This document shows, one piece after another, positions 1 through 6,181 of a DNA stretch of 8,518 nt. A program made the translations under genes and the position numbers. The stretch covers positions 8,857 to 17,374 of the forward strand of contig PAYF01000023.1 of assembly GCA_002714745.1 (NCBI GenBank), written 5' to 3'. Positions within the stretch are counted from its first letter, which is position 1. Every line of letters starts with the position of its first letter. The notes under the pieces are model-generated. The model ran no database searches. It worked only from the letters and a program-made list of their open reading frames with translations, and was not told the DNA's origin. The DNA comes from Methanobacteriota archaeon (GTDB taxonomy: Archaea > Thermoplasmatota > Poseidoniia > Poseidoniales > Thalassarchaeaceae).

Positions 1-443
1 ATGTAAACCTCGGAGACATTGTTCGGCATCGGGATTACCAAGGGCACCGTCTCTGTTGAATCATCATTCACGAAGAAGGTCTGAATCTCAGTCCAATTCT
101 TCTGCTCAAACGAAAATTCCCAGATTCCGACCTCAGGAGGCTCTTCTTCAGCAGGCATGATCATATCGATGACAACCGGTCCGGCAACGACAATTGCAGA
201 CAGCAAAAGCATCACACCCACGACTGCGCCAAACACTCCTCGGTTCCTGACTACGAGGTTGGCAACTCCTCCTAATGCATCCGACAGTCCAGAACCCTCT
301 TCATCACCCCAATCTTCCTCATATTCGAGCAACTTATCGTAAAGCTCCTGCTTATTCCCACTGGTAGACAAGCCCAACTCCTTCAACTCGGCCTTGAGCT
401 CAGCCGAGGTCCACTCACTGATGGGTTCCACGCTCCGAGACAC
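1..443 (-). CDS. SAP-domain single-pass membrane protein, C-terminus cut off by window edge
   Basis: This gene reads leftward and leaves the window, so only the first 147 residues are visible. Residues 8-41 (SEWTSAELKAEL, then KELGL and NKQELYDKLLEY) match a SAP domain, a short helix-extension-helix motif that usually binds DNA or RNA. An acidic linker follows (EEDWGDEEG), then a strongly hydrophobic segment at about 70-95 (GVFGAVVGVMLLLSAIVVAG), then a region rich in Glu, Asn and aromatic residues. Arg and Asn just before the hydrophobic stretch suggest the SAP end is cytoplasmic and the rest lies outside. I chose GTG at 443 because a TATA-like box sits 27 bases upstream, which fits a leaderless archaeal transcript. 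GTG at 431 is the other candidate. The frame stays open back to 620 but has no ATG, GTG or TTG there. Function is unknown; a membrane tether for nucleic acid is only an inference. Confidence 0.82.
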   Translation of the reverse strand, partial: MSRSVEPISEWTSAELKAELKELGLSTSGNKQELYDKLLEYEEDWGDEEGSGLSDALGGVANLVVRNRGVFGAVVGVMLLLSAIVVAGPVVIDMIMPAEEEPPEVGIWEFSFEQKNWTEIQTFFVNDDSTETVPLVIPMPNNVSEVY

Positions 444-466
444 CCGGTCTACGAAAGGAACTTTTG

Positions 467-473
467 CTATATC
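467..473 (-). promoter_or_regulatory. TATA-like box for the membrane SAP gene
   Basis: On the minus strand the stretch TTTTGATATAGCAAAAG contains GATATAG centred about 27 bases before the GTG at 443. Archaeal TATA boxes centre near -26, so transcription would begin at or next to the start codon, as in leaderless mRNAs. The surrounding DNA is less AT-rich, which makes the element stand out. No transcript data are available, so this is a sequence-based prediction. Confidence 0.5.
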
Positions 474-634
474 AAAACCAGAAACTAGGATTGCTAACAG
501 CCTCTCTGCGGGTCGATTTAGGTGTACAGGGCGAGAGATAATAGCGAGGGGATGGGATGCACTCAGCGAGAACCTTTCGTCCCTGTACGGTGGTTCATCG
601 GGGTCGGCGATAGATAATCGTTATGAAAATTAGA

Positions 635-653
635 CGTTTTTCCCCCAAAAACG
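635..653 (-). terminator. Possible transcription terminator hairpin after map
   Basis: A perfect inverted repeat CGTTTTT / AAAAACG (7 bp arms) encloses five identical bases: G on the minus strand, C on the plus strand. It begins 15 bases past the map stop codon. On the minus strand it is followed within a few bases by an AT-rich run (CTAATTTTCATAA). The position and the T-rich tract fit an archaeal terminator closing the helicase-to-map operon. The stem is AT-rich and weak, so it could instead be a T-rich termination signal that happens to look like a hairpin. Confidence 0.4.
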
Positions 654-668
654 CTGTACTGCAACCTA

Positions 669-1694
669 TCAAGCAACAGTAAGTACTTCCGGCCCACCAT
701 CGGTAATGAGTACTGTATGCTCAAACTGCCCAACATCTCCACCATCGGAGTCTCTTAGGGCCGTATAGGTCTCTAGGAAACGTATCGATGCCAGTTTGTT
801 TACCAATTGGTCCCACTTCTTCCGAAGCGAAACTTCGTCTTCTTCCGGGAATGGCTTCTCAAGTAGTGGATATGCCCAGCGCTCGGCGAAGGGAAGCGTG
901 TTGTAACGCTCCTCGATGTACCTAGCCATCGTCGCACCAAGCGGCTTGAGCTTACCCTTAGAGAGGGCCTTACGGATTTTCACATTGCCAGTCACCCTGA
1001 GAATGTTCGACGATCCCGAGGGGGCGACATTCTCCACCATGCCCGTGGACCCGGTTGTGTTGAATGGCTCAATTGCATAGATTCCACCAGTTTCGACTGA
1101 GCCCTTGAATTGGGGATTCTTATCGAGGTTGTTAGCACCGCATGCATATGATGGAATCGATGTTCCAGCATGCAGATTCCACCTCTCCAACTCATGTCCG
1201 CATAGGTTGCGAATTGGTTCATAGCCGGCATCCTTTGAGACCTGTTCTGCTGCAGCTCCGATTTCGTGCCAAGGAGTTCCCGGATGCATCAACTCGATGG
1301 CCGCATCCCTAGCTTCCTCAGCCGCCCTAATCTGGTCGGTGTGATTGCCGCCTGAACCTACTTCGACGGTTAGGGCATTGTCGGCTATGGCGCCCTTGAT
1401 GTGAACCCCAACGTCGAGTTTGACAAGATCTCCCTTCTGGAAAACCATCTCACCTTCATGGCCCTGTGGGGGTTCAAGCAGAGTGTTAGTGGTGTAGTGT
1501 GCAGCCATTTCATTGACAGAGATTGTTACAGGGAAGGCAGCCTGACCGCCATGCCTTCTGATGAAGCGCTCAGCAGAGTCGATAACATCGTTCCAGTGCT
1601 TACCGTCAATAATCTCGTCTTTAATCCCTTCAAGAGTCCTTCTGGCAACGTGTCCTGCATCACGCCAGTGTTTCAGGTCTGTCTCCTCAACCAT
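669..1694 (-). CDS. map: Methionine aminopeptidase, type II (archaeal)
   Basis: Cytoplasmic metalloprotease that removes the initiator Met from new proteins. The protein is 341 aa from ATG 1694. The five metal ligands of the pita-bread fold are all visible: D94 (KLDVG), D105 (IADNA), H167 (CGHELE), E209 (AIEPF) and E325 (FEHTVLI). H66 lies in the substrate-pocket motif (NEMAAHYT), and H175 (LHAG) is also conserved in the family. The region between H175 and E209 and the helical block around 240-310 fit the type II subfamily of archaea and eukaryotes. The frame extends to 1811, but that extension lies inside the upstream YrdC gene and has no family similarity. ATG 1694 has a GAGGT Shine-Dalgarno sequence six bases upstream. 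The start overlaps the end of the YrdC gene by 22 bp, so the two are probably translationally coupled. It is the last gene of the operon. Confidence 0.96.
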   Translation of the reverse strand: MVEETDLKHWRDAGHVARRTLEGIKDEIIDGKHWNDVIDSAERFIRRHGGQAAFPVTISVNEMAAHYTTNTLLEPPQGHEGEMVFQKGDLVKLDVGVHIKGAIADNALTVEVGSGGNHTDQIRAAEEARDAAIELMHPGTPWHEIGAAAEQVSKDAGYEPIRNLCGHELERWNLHAGTSIPSYACGANNLDKNPQFKGSVETGGIYAIEPFNTTGSTGMVENVAPSGSSNILRVTGNVKIRKALSKGKLKPLGATMARYIEERYNTLPFAERWAYPLLEKPFPEEDEVSLRKKWDQLVNKLASIRFLETYTALRDSDGGDVGQFEHTVLITDGGPEVLTVA

Positions 1695-2275
1695 AATCTG
1701 ACCTCTTCGGATGGTACTACTCCTTCTCTGAGAACCTCGGTGTCTCTCAACTGTGTTGAACCACAGACTGAATGCCACACTATCAATGTACTGGGCGAGC
1801 CCCCCGGACATACTCCAGGGACATACGCAACTTCCTCACCTGTTGATGAAAGTGTACGGGCCGCTTCTTCGCAACCATCAACAGGCACAAAGCCGCTGCG
1901 ATTGGCGCTGGTCGCAGTCAACGGTCCGACTGTTTTGAGCAGACTAATCGCCTCAGGGTGAGCTACGACTCTGATTGCAACACCATCTCCTCCAAGTCGT
2001 GAATCCAGTGTCTCATGGGCCTTCAGAACTACAGTAAGTGACCCCCGAGGAAAATCGTCCAGCAGTTTTCTCACGAGTTTGGGGACCTTGACAAGTTTCT
2101 CAGCCTGCTCTAGATTCGCCACACCTATGCTCACAGGCATGCTTTGGTCACGTTTCTTCAGAGCATACAACCTGTCCAGACTCTCGGGAGTAGGCATACA
2201 TCCGAGTGCGGGCTGAGTTGTAGTTGGGTATACTATGCATTCCCCGGCTCTAACGCTCTGTATCGCTTCCCTCAT
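1673..2275 (-). CDS. Sua5/YciO/YrdC-domain protein (probable threonylcarbamoyl-AMP synthase family)
   Basis: A single YrdC-type domain of 200 aa. TsaC/Sua5 members make threonylcarbamoyl-AMP from Thr, bicarbonate and ATP, for t6A in ANN-decoding tRNAs. Visible motifs are YPTTT (16-20), the basic KKRD (40-43), FPRGSLTVVLK (75-85, like the family's WPGPLTLVL), GVAIRV (98-103), the nucleotide-binding TSANRSG (122-128), SPSTLI (160-165) and LREG (182-185). The usual YGLG after the PT-T motif is replaced by QPALGC, so YciO-like divergence cannot be excluded. There is no C-terminal Sua5 domain, which many archaeal Sua5 proteins carry. ATG 2275 lies 7 bp after the RDD stop and has AGGT nine bases upstream. 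The frame also opens at 2359, but those extra residues lie inside the RDD gene and precede the domain. It overlaps map by 22 bp. Confidence 0.88.
   Translation of the reverse strand: MREAIQSVRAGECIVYPTTTQPALGCMPTPESLDRLYALKKRDQSMPVSIGVANLEQAEKLVKVPKLVRKLLDDFPRGSLTVVLKAHETLDSRLGGDGVAIRVVAHPEAISLLKTVGPLTATSANRSGFVPVDGCEEAARTLSSTGEEVAYVPGVCPGGSPSTLIVWHSVCGSTQLRDTEVLREGVVPSEEVRLWLRRQT
1701..1705 (-). promoter_or_regulatory. Shine-Dalgarno site of map, inside the YrdC gene
   Basis: The minus strand reads GAGGT, then six bases, then ATG at 1694. The site lies within the last codons of the YrdC-domain gene. It decides the map start in favour of 1694 over the longer frame beginning at 1811. Confidence 0.65.
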
Positions 2276-2282
2276 GGAATCA

Positions 2283-2858
2283 CTACCTGATGTGCCTCCT
2301 GCTGGCAGGAGGAAGAGAATCGGAGTGAGCGACGATTGAACCGACATGCACGTCGACATTGGTCTGGTGGGTATGACGCTGAGAGATTCTAGCCAATTCG
2401 TACAAACCCACGTAGATGTTCAGTAAAGGGATCAGTAAAATCAACTTGCGCAGTGATCTAGAATCCCACATTTCACTGGTCAGAGCTGAACCGTCCTCGG
2501 CAACTACCGCAAGCCCGAACAGTCGCTGGCCAAGGGAGCGAGAGTAGGCGAGCCCAGTCAATCTCCAGTACAGCCAGTGCGCGACCATCAGAATCAGTGC
2601 GTGTGCGAGAGCAAAGTGAAAGTCTGCGGAATTCCATAACGTCAGATTCCAAGCATCGATTAGCCTACCACCGGTAACTACCATCAGAATGGTCGTGACG
2701 ATGACAACGTCAGCGCTGAACGCGGCTACTCTTCGAACACCTGAGGCCAGAACCACTCCGTCAGGTAGCGACGCGTGGCCCTGTTCTGAGGACACTATCT
2801 GCTTGGCCAGAGTGCCCCCGCCTATATTCAATTGGATGGGCGAGTCGTGGTCTGCCAT
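2283..2858 (-). CDS. RDD-family integral membrane protein
   Basis: A 191-aa protein with about three transmembrane helices at roughly 45-65 (FSADVVIVTTILMVV), 80-100 (FALAHALILMVAHWLYW) and 138-157 (KLILLIPLLNIYVGLYEL). RDD hallmarks are RxxAxxxD at 43-50 before and within helix 1, the SLGQRLFGLAVVAEDG stretch at 108-123, and the conserved Arg in SLRKLI. The HTHQTNVDV end resembles the family's closing HD-x-x-x-x-T-x-V. The function of RDD proteins is mostly unknown, with transport roles proposed for a few. The first 40 residues are hydrophilic and probably cytoplasmic. ATG 2858 is favoured over ATG 2891 because GAGG lies six bases upstream, overlapping the helicase stop, and 2891 would overlap the helicase by 25 bp. 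It sits between the helicase and YrdC genes in a tight operon; no functional link to them is evident. Confidence 0.85.
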   Translation of the reverse strand: MADHDSPIQLNIGGGTLAKQIVSSEQGHASLPDGVVLASGVRRVAAFSADVVIVTTILMVVTGGRLIDAWNLTLWNSADFHFALAHALILMVAHWLYWRLTGLAYSRSLGQRLFGLAVVAEDGSALTSEMWDSRSLRKLILLIPLLNIYVGLYELARISQRHTHQTNVDVHVGSIVAHSDSLPPASRRHIR

Positions 2859-2861
2859 GGT

Positions 2862-2868
2862 CTCCCTC
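2862..2868 (-). promoter_or_regulatory. Shine-Dalgarno site of the RDD gene
   Basis: The minus strand reads TGAGGGAGACC immediately before ATG 2858. GAGG overlaps the TGA stop of the helicase gene, with six bases to the ATG. This supports start 2858 rather than 2891 and suggests translational coupling to the helicase. Confidence 0.55.
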
Positions 2869-4912
2869 AGGACATCCCCAGCAAGTGCCATGCCTCAAGG
2901 TTACGACTCCGCATGTGATCCATCCAAGCCGCCCATTCGGCATCGTGGCGCAGTGTCTCAGGGTCTCCGATGACGATGAGACCGCGTTTTGCTCTAGTTA
3001 GTGCGACATTGAGTCTGCGCGAGTCGGCTAGGAAGCCCACGTTCCCTCCACTGTTGGAGCGGACACAAGAGAAGATGATTACCTCCTTCTCTCGACCCTG
3101 ATAACCATCTACAGTTCTAACCTCGACTGAGTCCAACCTCTCCTGAATGCTGTCCCGAATCGCCCTGACTTGGCCTGCATATGGAGTTATGATGCCTATA
3201 TCGCTCATCCCAAGCTCACCTCCGTCGAGCAATTGCTCCAATATCCTTGATACCCAAGACGCCTCTGCAGGATTCTCCTTGGAGTTGCCATCGGGCGAGC
3301 GTACCTCACCTTCCTGTACCGGTAAGAAAGCCATCGGGTTGTCCCAATCCGGCCATAGCATGCCACTTGGAGCAGGTCGTTGGGATGCCTCCACACCGTC
3401 TTCAAGCCTACCTTCGTAGAACTGCTGGTTTGGGAACAGTGAGATTGAGGGGTGCATCCTGTATTGAATGCGGAGCAGATGCGGCTCGATACCCATTTCG
3501 ACCAGGCGCTCAAACAAGGATCTGCTTAGACCGCCTCTTTCAGCCCTCTGAGAGATGACTGTGGGAGGCAATTGCCTGTGGTCACCTACCAGTACGACTT
3601 GCCTAGCACCTCGGACGAGTGGGACCAGAGTAGCCGGCTCGGTGGCTTGGGTTGCCTCGTCAATTAGAACCCGAGAAAACCTCCTACCATCGAGAAGTTC
3701 GTGACCCGAGCCGATGCACGTGCAACAGAGAACCTGCGCCCTATCCAGAATATCATCGCGCATTTGTGATTCGATACGCCTGACCTCCTTCCATCCACGG
3801 CTTATATCGCGATGAGTGAGCCCCTTCTCCTTGCCTTTCATCCCCTTGACTCGTCTGGACAACTTCTCATTCGACTCGAGCCAGTGGTCAAGGTCACGCC
3901 GAAGAGGATGCTCCTCCATCTTGGCATCCATCGTCGCCTCGCGCAGATTCTCCCGCACTTTGACCGGCTGTCCTAGCCGGACAGCACGCACACCGAGCGA
4001 GAGCAGACCCTCAAGCAAATTGTCGACTGCGACATTGGAGTCAGCGACAGCCAGAATCGTCCCAATGTCCTGCTTTGACCAAGCTTCTAGTATTCTCACC
4101 GCAGTGTGTGTCTTGCCTGTACCGGGCGGGCCTTGAATCAGTGTTAGGCGACCCGCCATAGCAGATTTTCCAGCCTCCCTTTGAGCCGGGTTGAGGTCAC
4201 TAGCGAGACTGAATTGTGTAGGCTTCGCTCCACCTAGGTCAGGCGGAAGCATGGCTGTTCCAATCGGGTCGTGCACAGTTCCGAGAAACAGGTCTCTAAG
4301 AGGGACACCCCCATCTTCTTCGAACAGCGAGTTCAGTGCATCTCTCATCCTGTCGTGTGCTATTCTGTTAGCGCCTCTGTCCATCCTCCAGGTATCCTTG
4401 CGCAGACCGCTGGGAACCTCTGGAACGACAATCCTGATATGAAACCTCGAGCGATTGCTTACAATCGCCTCGACCGGTTTTTCTGTAAGCGGATTCCTCC
4501 TACTGAGCATGACGATGTCACCTTGCCTAAAGCGATGCATCCCGAAGGCCTGACGATCCCTGCGCTGCAACTTGATTATACGCTGTCCAAACAGCCAGCC
4601 ATCGGTCTTGGCGACCAAATCGAACAGAGCGATTCCGTTTGCTGCGAGCCTGCCGTCAGGCCACTCTCGAAGCCGGGTCTCGGTCATCGAGAGTTCATCA
4701 TCCAATTCCCATCGTATCAGCTTGAGATATGATTCGTGATGCTCTTGGCTTCGGTTGAAACGTGCCGGAAGGGACTCCGCCTGGTCACTCACGCTTACTC
4801 GTCGCACCCACACCACATCACGCTTCCCTAGGTCTGGGCAGGGGCAGTTGGTGACACCTTGCGACCATGGCCGCGTGAAGATTATACGGAGACCTTCGTC
4901 AAAGTCGAACAT
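2867..4912 (-). CDS. Superfamily 1B helicase, UPF1/IGHMBP2/DNA2-like
   Basis: An ATP-driven nucleic-acid translocase and helicase with all SF1 motifs (681-aa numbering): Q-motif-like LNPAQREA (240-247), Walker A GPPGTGKT (261-268), motif Ia around 286-298, Walker B LIDEATQA (416-423), motif III VGDHRQLPP (442-450), motif IV QYRMHP (483-488), motif V VDGYQGREKEVIIFS (601-615) and motif VI NVALTRAKRG (635-644). DEAT and GYQGRE are typical of the UPF1-like SF1B group. Residues 60-165 look like the SMUBP2-type N-terminal beta-barrel/stalk region. There is no nuclease domain or Cys cluster beyond CPC at 23-25. ATG 4912 is only 11 bp from the divergent ATG 4924. GTG 4792 (giving 641 aa starting SDQAESL) also precedes all conserved sequence and would leave room for promoters, so the start is uncertain. 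It heads the operon. Whether it acts on RNA or DNA cannot be told. Confidence 0.93.
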   Translation of the reverse strand: MFDFDEGLRIIFTRPWSQGVTNCPCPDLGKRDVVWVRRVSVSDQAESLPARFNRSQEHHESYLKLIRWELDDELSMTETRLREWPDGRLAANGIALFDLVAKTDGWLFGQRIIKLQRRDRQAFGMHRFRQGDIVMLSRRNPLTEKPVEAIVSNRSRFHIRIVVPEVPSGLRKDTWRMDRGANRIAHDRMRDALNSLFEEDGGVPLRDLFLGTVHDPIGTAMLPPDLGGAKPTQFSLASDLNPAQREAGKSAMAGRLTLIQGPPGTGKTHTAVRILEAWSKQDIGTILAVADSNVAVDNLLEGLLSLGVRAVRLGQPVKVRENLREATMDAKMEEHPLRRDLDHWLESNEKLSRRVKGMKGKEKGLTHRDISRGWKEVRRIESQMRDDILDRAQVLCCTCIGSGHELLDGRRFSRVLIDEATQATEPATLVPLVRGARQVVLVGDHRQLPPTVISQRAERGGLSRSLFERLVEMGIEPHLLRIQYRMHPSISLFPNQQFYEGRLEDGVEASQRPAPSGMLWPDWDNPMAFLPVQEGEVRSPDGNSKENPAEASWVSRILEQLLDGGELGMSDIGIITPYAGQVRAIRDSIQERLDSVEVRTVDGYQGREKEVIIFSCVRSNSGGNVGFLADSRRLNVALTRAKRGLIVIGDPETLRHDAEWAAWMDHMRSRNLEAWHLLGMS
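4881..4889 (+). promoter_or_regulatory. Possible TATA box for the zinc-ribbon/SAP gene
   Basis: ATTATACGG is the only clear TATA-like string before ATG 4924. It centres about 39 bases upstream, predicting a transcript start near 4911 and a leader of roughly 13 bases that contains AGGACGG. If the helicase begins at ATG 4912, this promoter lies inside the helicase coding region. Confidence 0.35.
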
Positions 4913-4923
4913 TAGGACGGTGG

Positions 4924-6141
4924 ATGTGGGTGTTCGACCGATTCAAATCATGGCGTAAGCAAGATGAAACAGGCATACAATGCCCTCTCTGCCAGCAGCG
5001 TAATCCTGAGGATGCAGCAAACTGCTCTCGCTGCTCTTACGAACTCGCAAAACCCTCTCATCAGCAAGATGCATCTATCGATGATGACGCTGCTACTGAT
5101 CTGTTCGACCAGTTGATTGAGGACTTTGAGGACGATGATGAAGAGGACATCGTTGACTGGTCCAAAGCCGCATTCACAATGGACGACGTCACAATCGACG
5201 TCAAGCAGTACGGGAAGGACGACCAAGTCGTCACCAAACAGAAGCCCAGTTTCGCATTCACGGTCGATATCCCTGAGACCTCAGATGCCGAAGAGGAGGA
5301 AGTGGAATACGAACTGAAGCCTGAGGACGCCCCAGAGTTCGTGACTAAGTTTGAGGTACCTGAGACCGAGGAGAAGCCGGAGGAGGAGCCAGAGGCCCAG
5401 CAAATCGAGCTTGTACAGCCCACCGCCGAGTCACCCGAGGAAGTAGTCCCAGTTTCTGCTAGCGCAATTCCTGAACCCAACGGACCGGAGATTCCTCCGC
5501 CATCTGAGCCCGTGGCTATTCCAGAGCCTGAACCAGAGCCTGAACCAGAGCCTGAACCAGAGCCTGAACCCGGTCTTTCAGATTGCACAGTGGACGAACT
5601 CAAGTCGATTGCCAACGAACGCGGTCTAACCGGTTACTCTAGACTCAAGAAGGCCGAGTTGATTCAACTAATAGAGTCCGAACCAGAGGAAGTTGAGGCC
5701 GAGATTCCACCGCCCCCTGCAGACCTGCCGCCCCCTCTCATCCCACCTTCTCCTCCACCATCCCCAGAACCAGAACCAGAACCAGATCTTACTATCCCTC
5801 CTCCTCCAGTAATCCCCTCGATTCCCAGCATTTCAGATCCAGTAGAACCACCGAACTACTGGCCGTGGTCTCAGCAGGACGAATGGACTGACAGAAAGGT
5901 CGCCATGCAAGTCAAATCAGCAATGGAGGCAGCTCGCACGAAGGACATTGCTCAGGCTACTGTACTGATTGACGAGGTAGGCCCTCATCTGGGCAATCGT
6001 TCCAAACTAATCTATCCGATTGCGGCTCTACTTCAGCGTATAGGACGTGGCAAGGCAGTAGACAAACTACTCGAAGATGCATCACTTATTCTCCCAGAGG
6101 ACCCAAATGTCGCCACGGCCAAATCCAAACTCAGGCCATAG
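4924..6141 (+). CDS. Acidic zinc-ribbon / SAP-domain protein with Glu-Pro repeats
   Basis: A 405-aa protein of unknown function with a modular layout. Residues 20-37 form a short zinc ribbon, CPLC-x10-CSRC (C20, C23, C34, C37). Residues 50-195 are very acidic and probably disordered. Residues 200-216 are an uninterrupted Glu-Pro run. Residues 218-252 (CTVDELKSIANERGLTG, then LKKAELIQLIES) match a SAP or Rho-N-like nucleic-acid-binding fold. Residues 254-310 are proline-rich with a second Pro-Glu block. Residues 321-400 are helical and TPR-like in character (VAMQVKSAMEAARTKDIAQATVLIDEV). No transmembrane segment or signal peptide is seen, so it should be cytoplasmic. The zinc ribbon and SAP suggest nucleic-acid or protein-complex binding, and the Pro/Glu tracts look like spacers. 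It is followed after 40 bp by the GNAT gene on the same strand. It shares the SAP motif with the partial membrane protein at the left edge. Confidence 0.9.
   Translation: MWVFDRFKSWRKQDETGIQCPLCQQRNPEDAANCSRCSYELAKPSHQQDASIDDDAATDLFDQLIEDFEDDDEEDIVDWSKAAFTMDDVTIDVKQYGKDDQVVTKQKPSFAFTVDIPETSDAEEEEVEYELKPEDAPEFVTKFEVPETEEKPEEEPEAQQIELVQPTAESPEEVVPVSASAIPEPNGPEIPPPSEPVAIPEPEPEPEPEPEPEPEPGLSDCTVDELKSIANERGLTGYSRLKKAELIQLIESEPEEVEAEIPPPPADLPPPLIPPSPPPSPEPEPEPDLTIPPPPVIPSIPSISDPVEPPNYWPWSQQDEWTDRKVAMQVKSAMEAARTKDIAQATVLIDEVGPHLGNRSKLIYPIAALLQRIGRGKAVDKLLEDASLILPEDPNVATAKSKLRP
5521..5568 (+). repeat. Four perfect 12-bp tandem repeats encoding Pro-Glu
   Basis: The unit CCAGAGCCTGAA occurs four times head to tail without mismatch, encoding Pro-Glu-Pro-Glu each time. 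The unit alternates GAG and GAA codons and CCA and CCT codons, so the copies are identical at the DNA level. This suggests recent expansion by slippage rather than selection on protein sequence alone. The following codons drift to CCC GGT. Confidence 0.95.
5764..5781 (+). repeat. Three 6-bp CCAGAA repeats (Pro-Glu)
   Basis: Three perfect CCAGAA copies followed by a diverged CCAGAT encode a second short Pro-Glu tract, about 195 bp after the first, between proline runs. The codon pair differs from the first array, so the two tracts arose separately. Confidence 0.9.
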
Positions 6142-6181
6142 CATCCGCAGTCCTGATTGGTGAGGACTCTGCCGCATCACT

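Larger units (their letters stand above)
444..668. other. Intergenic gap between map and the membrane SAP gene
   Basis: This is a 225-bp stretch between two minus-strand genes. It holds the possible terminator hairpin at 635-653 and the TATA-like box at 467-473. The frame of the downstream SAP gene stays open from 620 to 444 (59 codons) but has no usual start codon. No RNA gene or convincing small ORF is visible. Confidence 0.6.

Noticed and set aside
394..633. Plus-strand small ORF in the gap before map
   Set aside because: It is partly antisense to the SAP gene. It has no domain and crosses the likely promoter of the opposite gene.
1695..1811. Longer N-terminus for map starting at 1811
   Set aside because: The extra 39 residues overlap the YrdC gene in another frame and are not like MetAP. 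ATG 1694 has a good SD sequence.
1401..1961. Plus-strand 186-codon ORF
   Set aside because: It is antisense to map and the YrdC gene, both of which have clear family motifs. Its own translation shows no domain.
2276..2359. Longer N-terminus for the YrdC protein starting at 2359
   Set aside because: It would overlap the RDD gene by 77 bp and precedes the natural domain start at MREAIQSVRAGECIVYPT.
5061..5615. Minus-strand ORF rich in Ser-Gly repeats, resembling a secreted low-complexity protein
   Set aside because: It is the antisense of the Glu-Pro and acidic tracts of the zinc-ribbon/SAP gene. The Ser-Gly pattern is the mirror of the GAG/GAA-CCA/CCT codons.
5521..5781. Repeat cluster as a CRISPR-like array
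   Set aside because: The units are 6-12 bp, head to tail without spacers, and in frame within a coding region.
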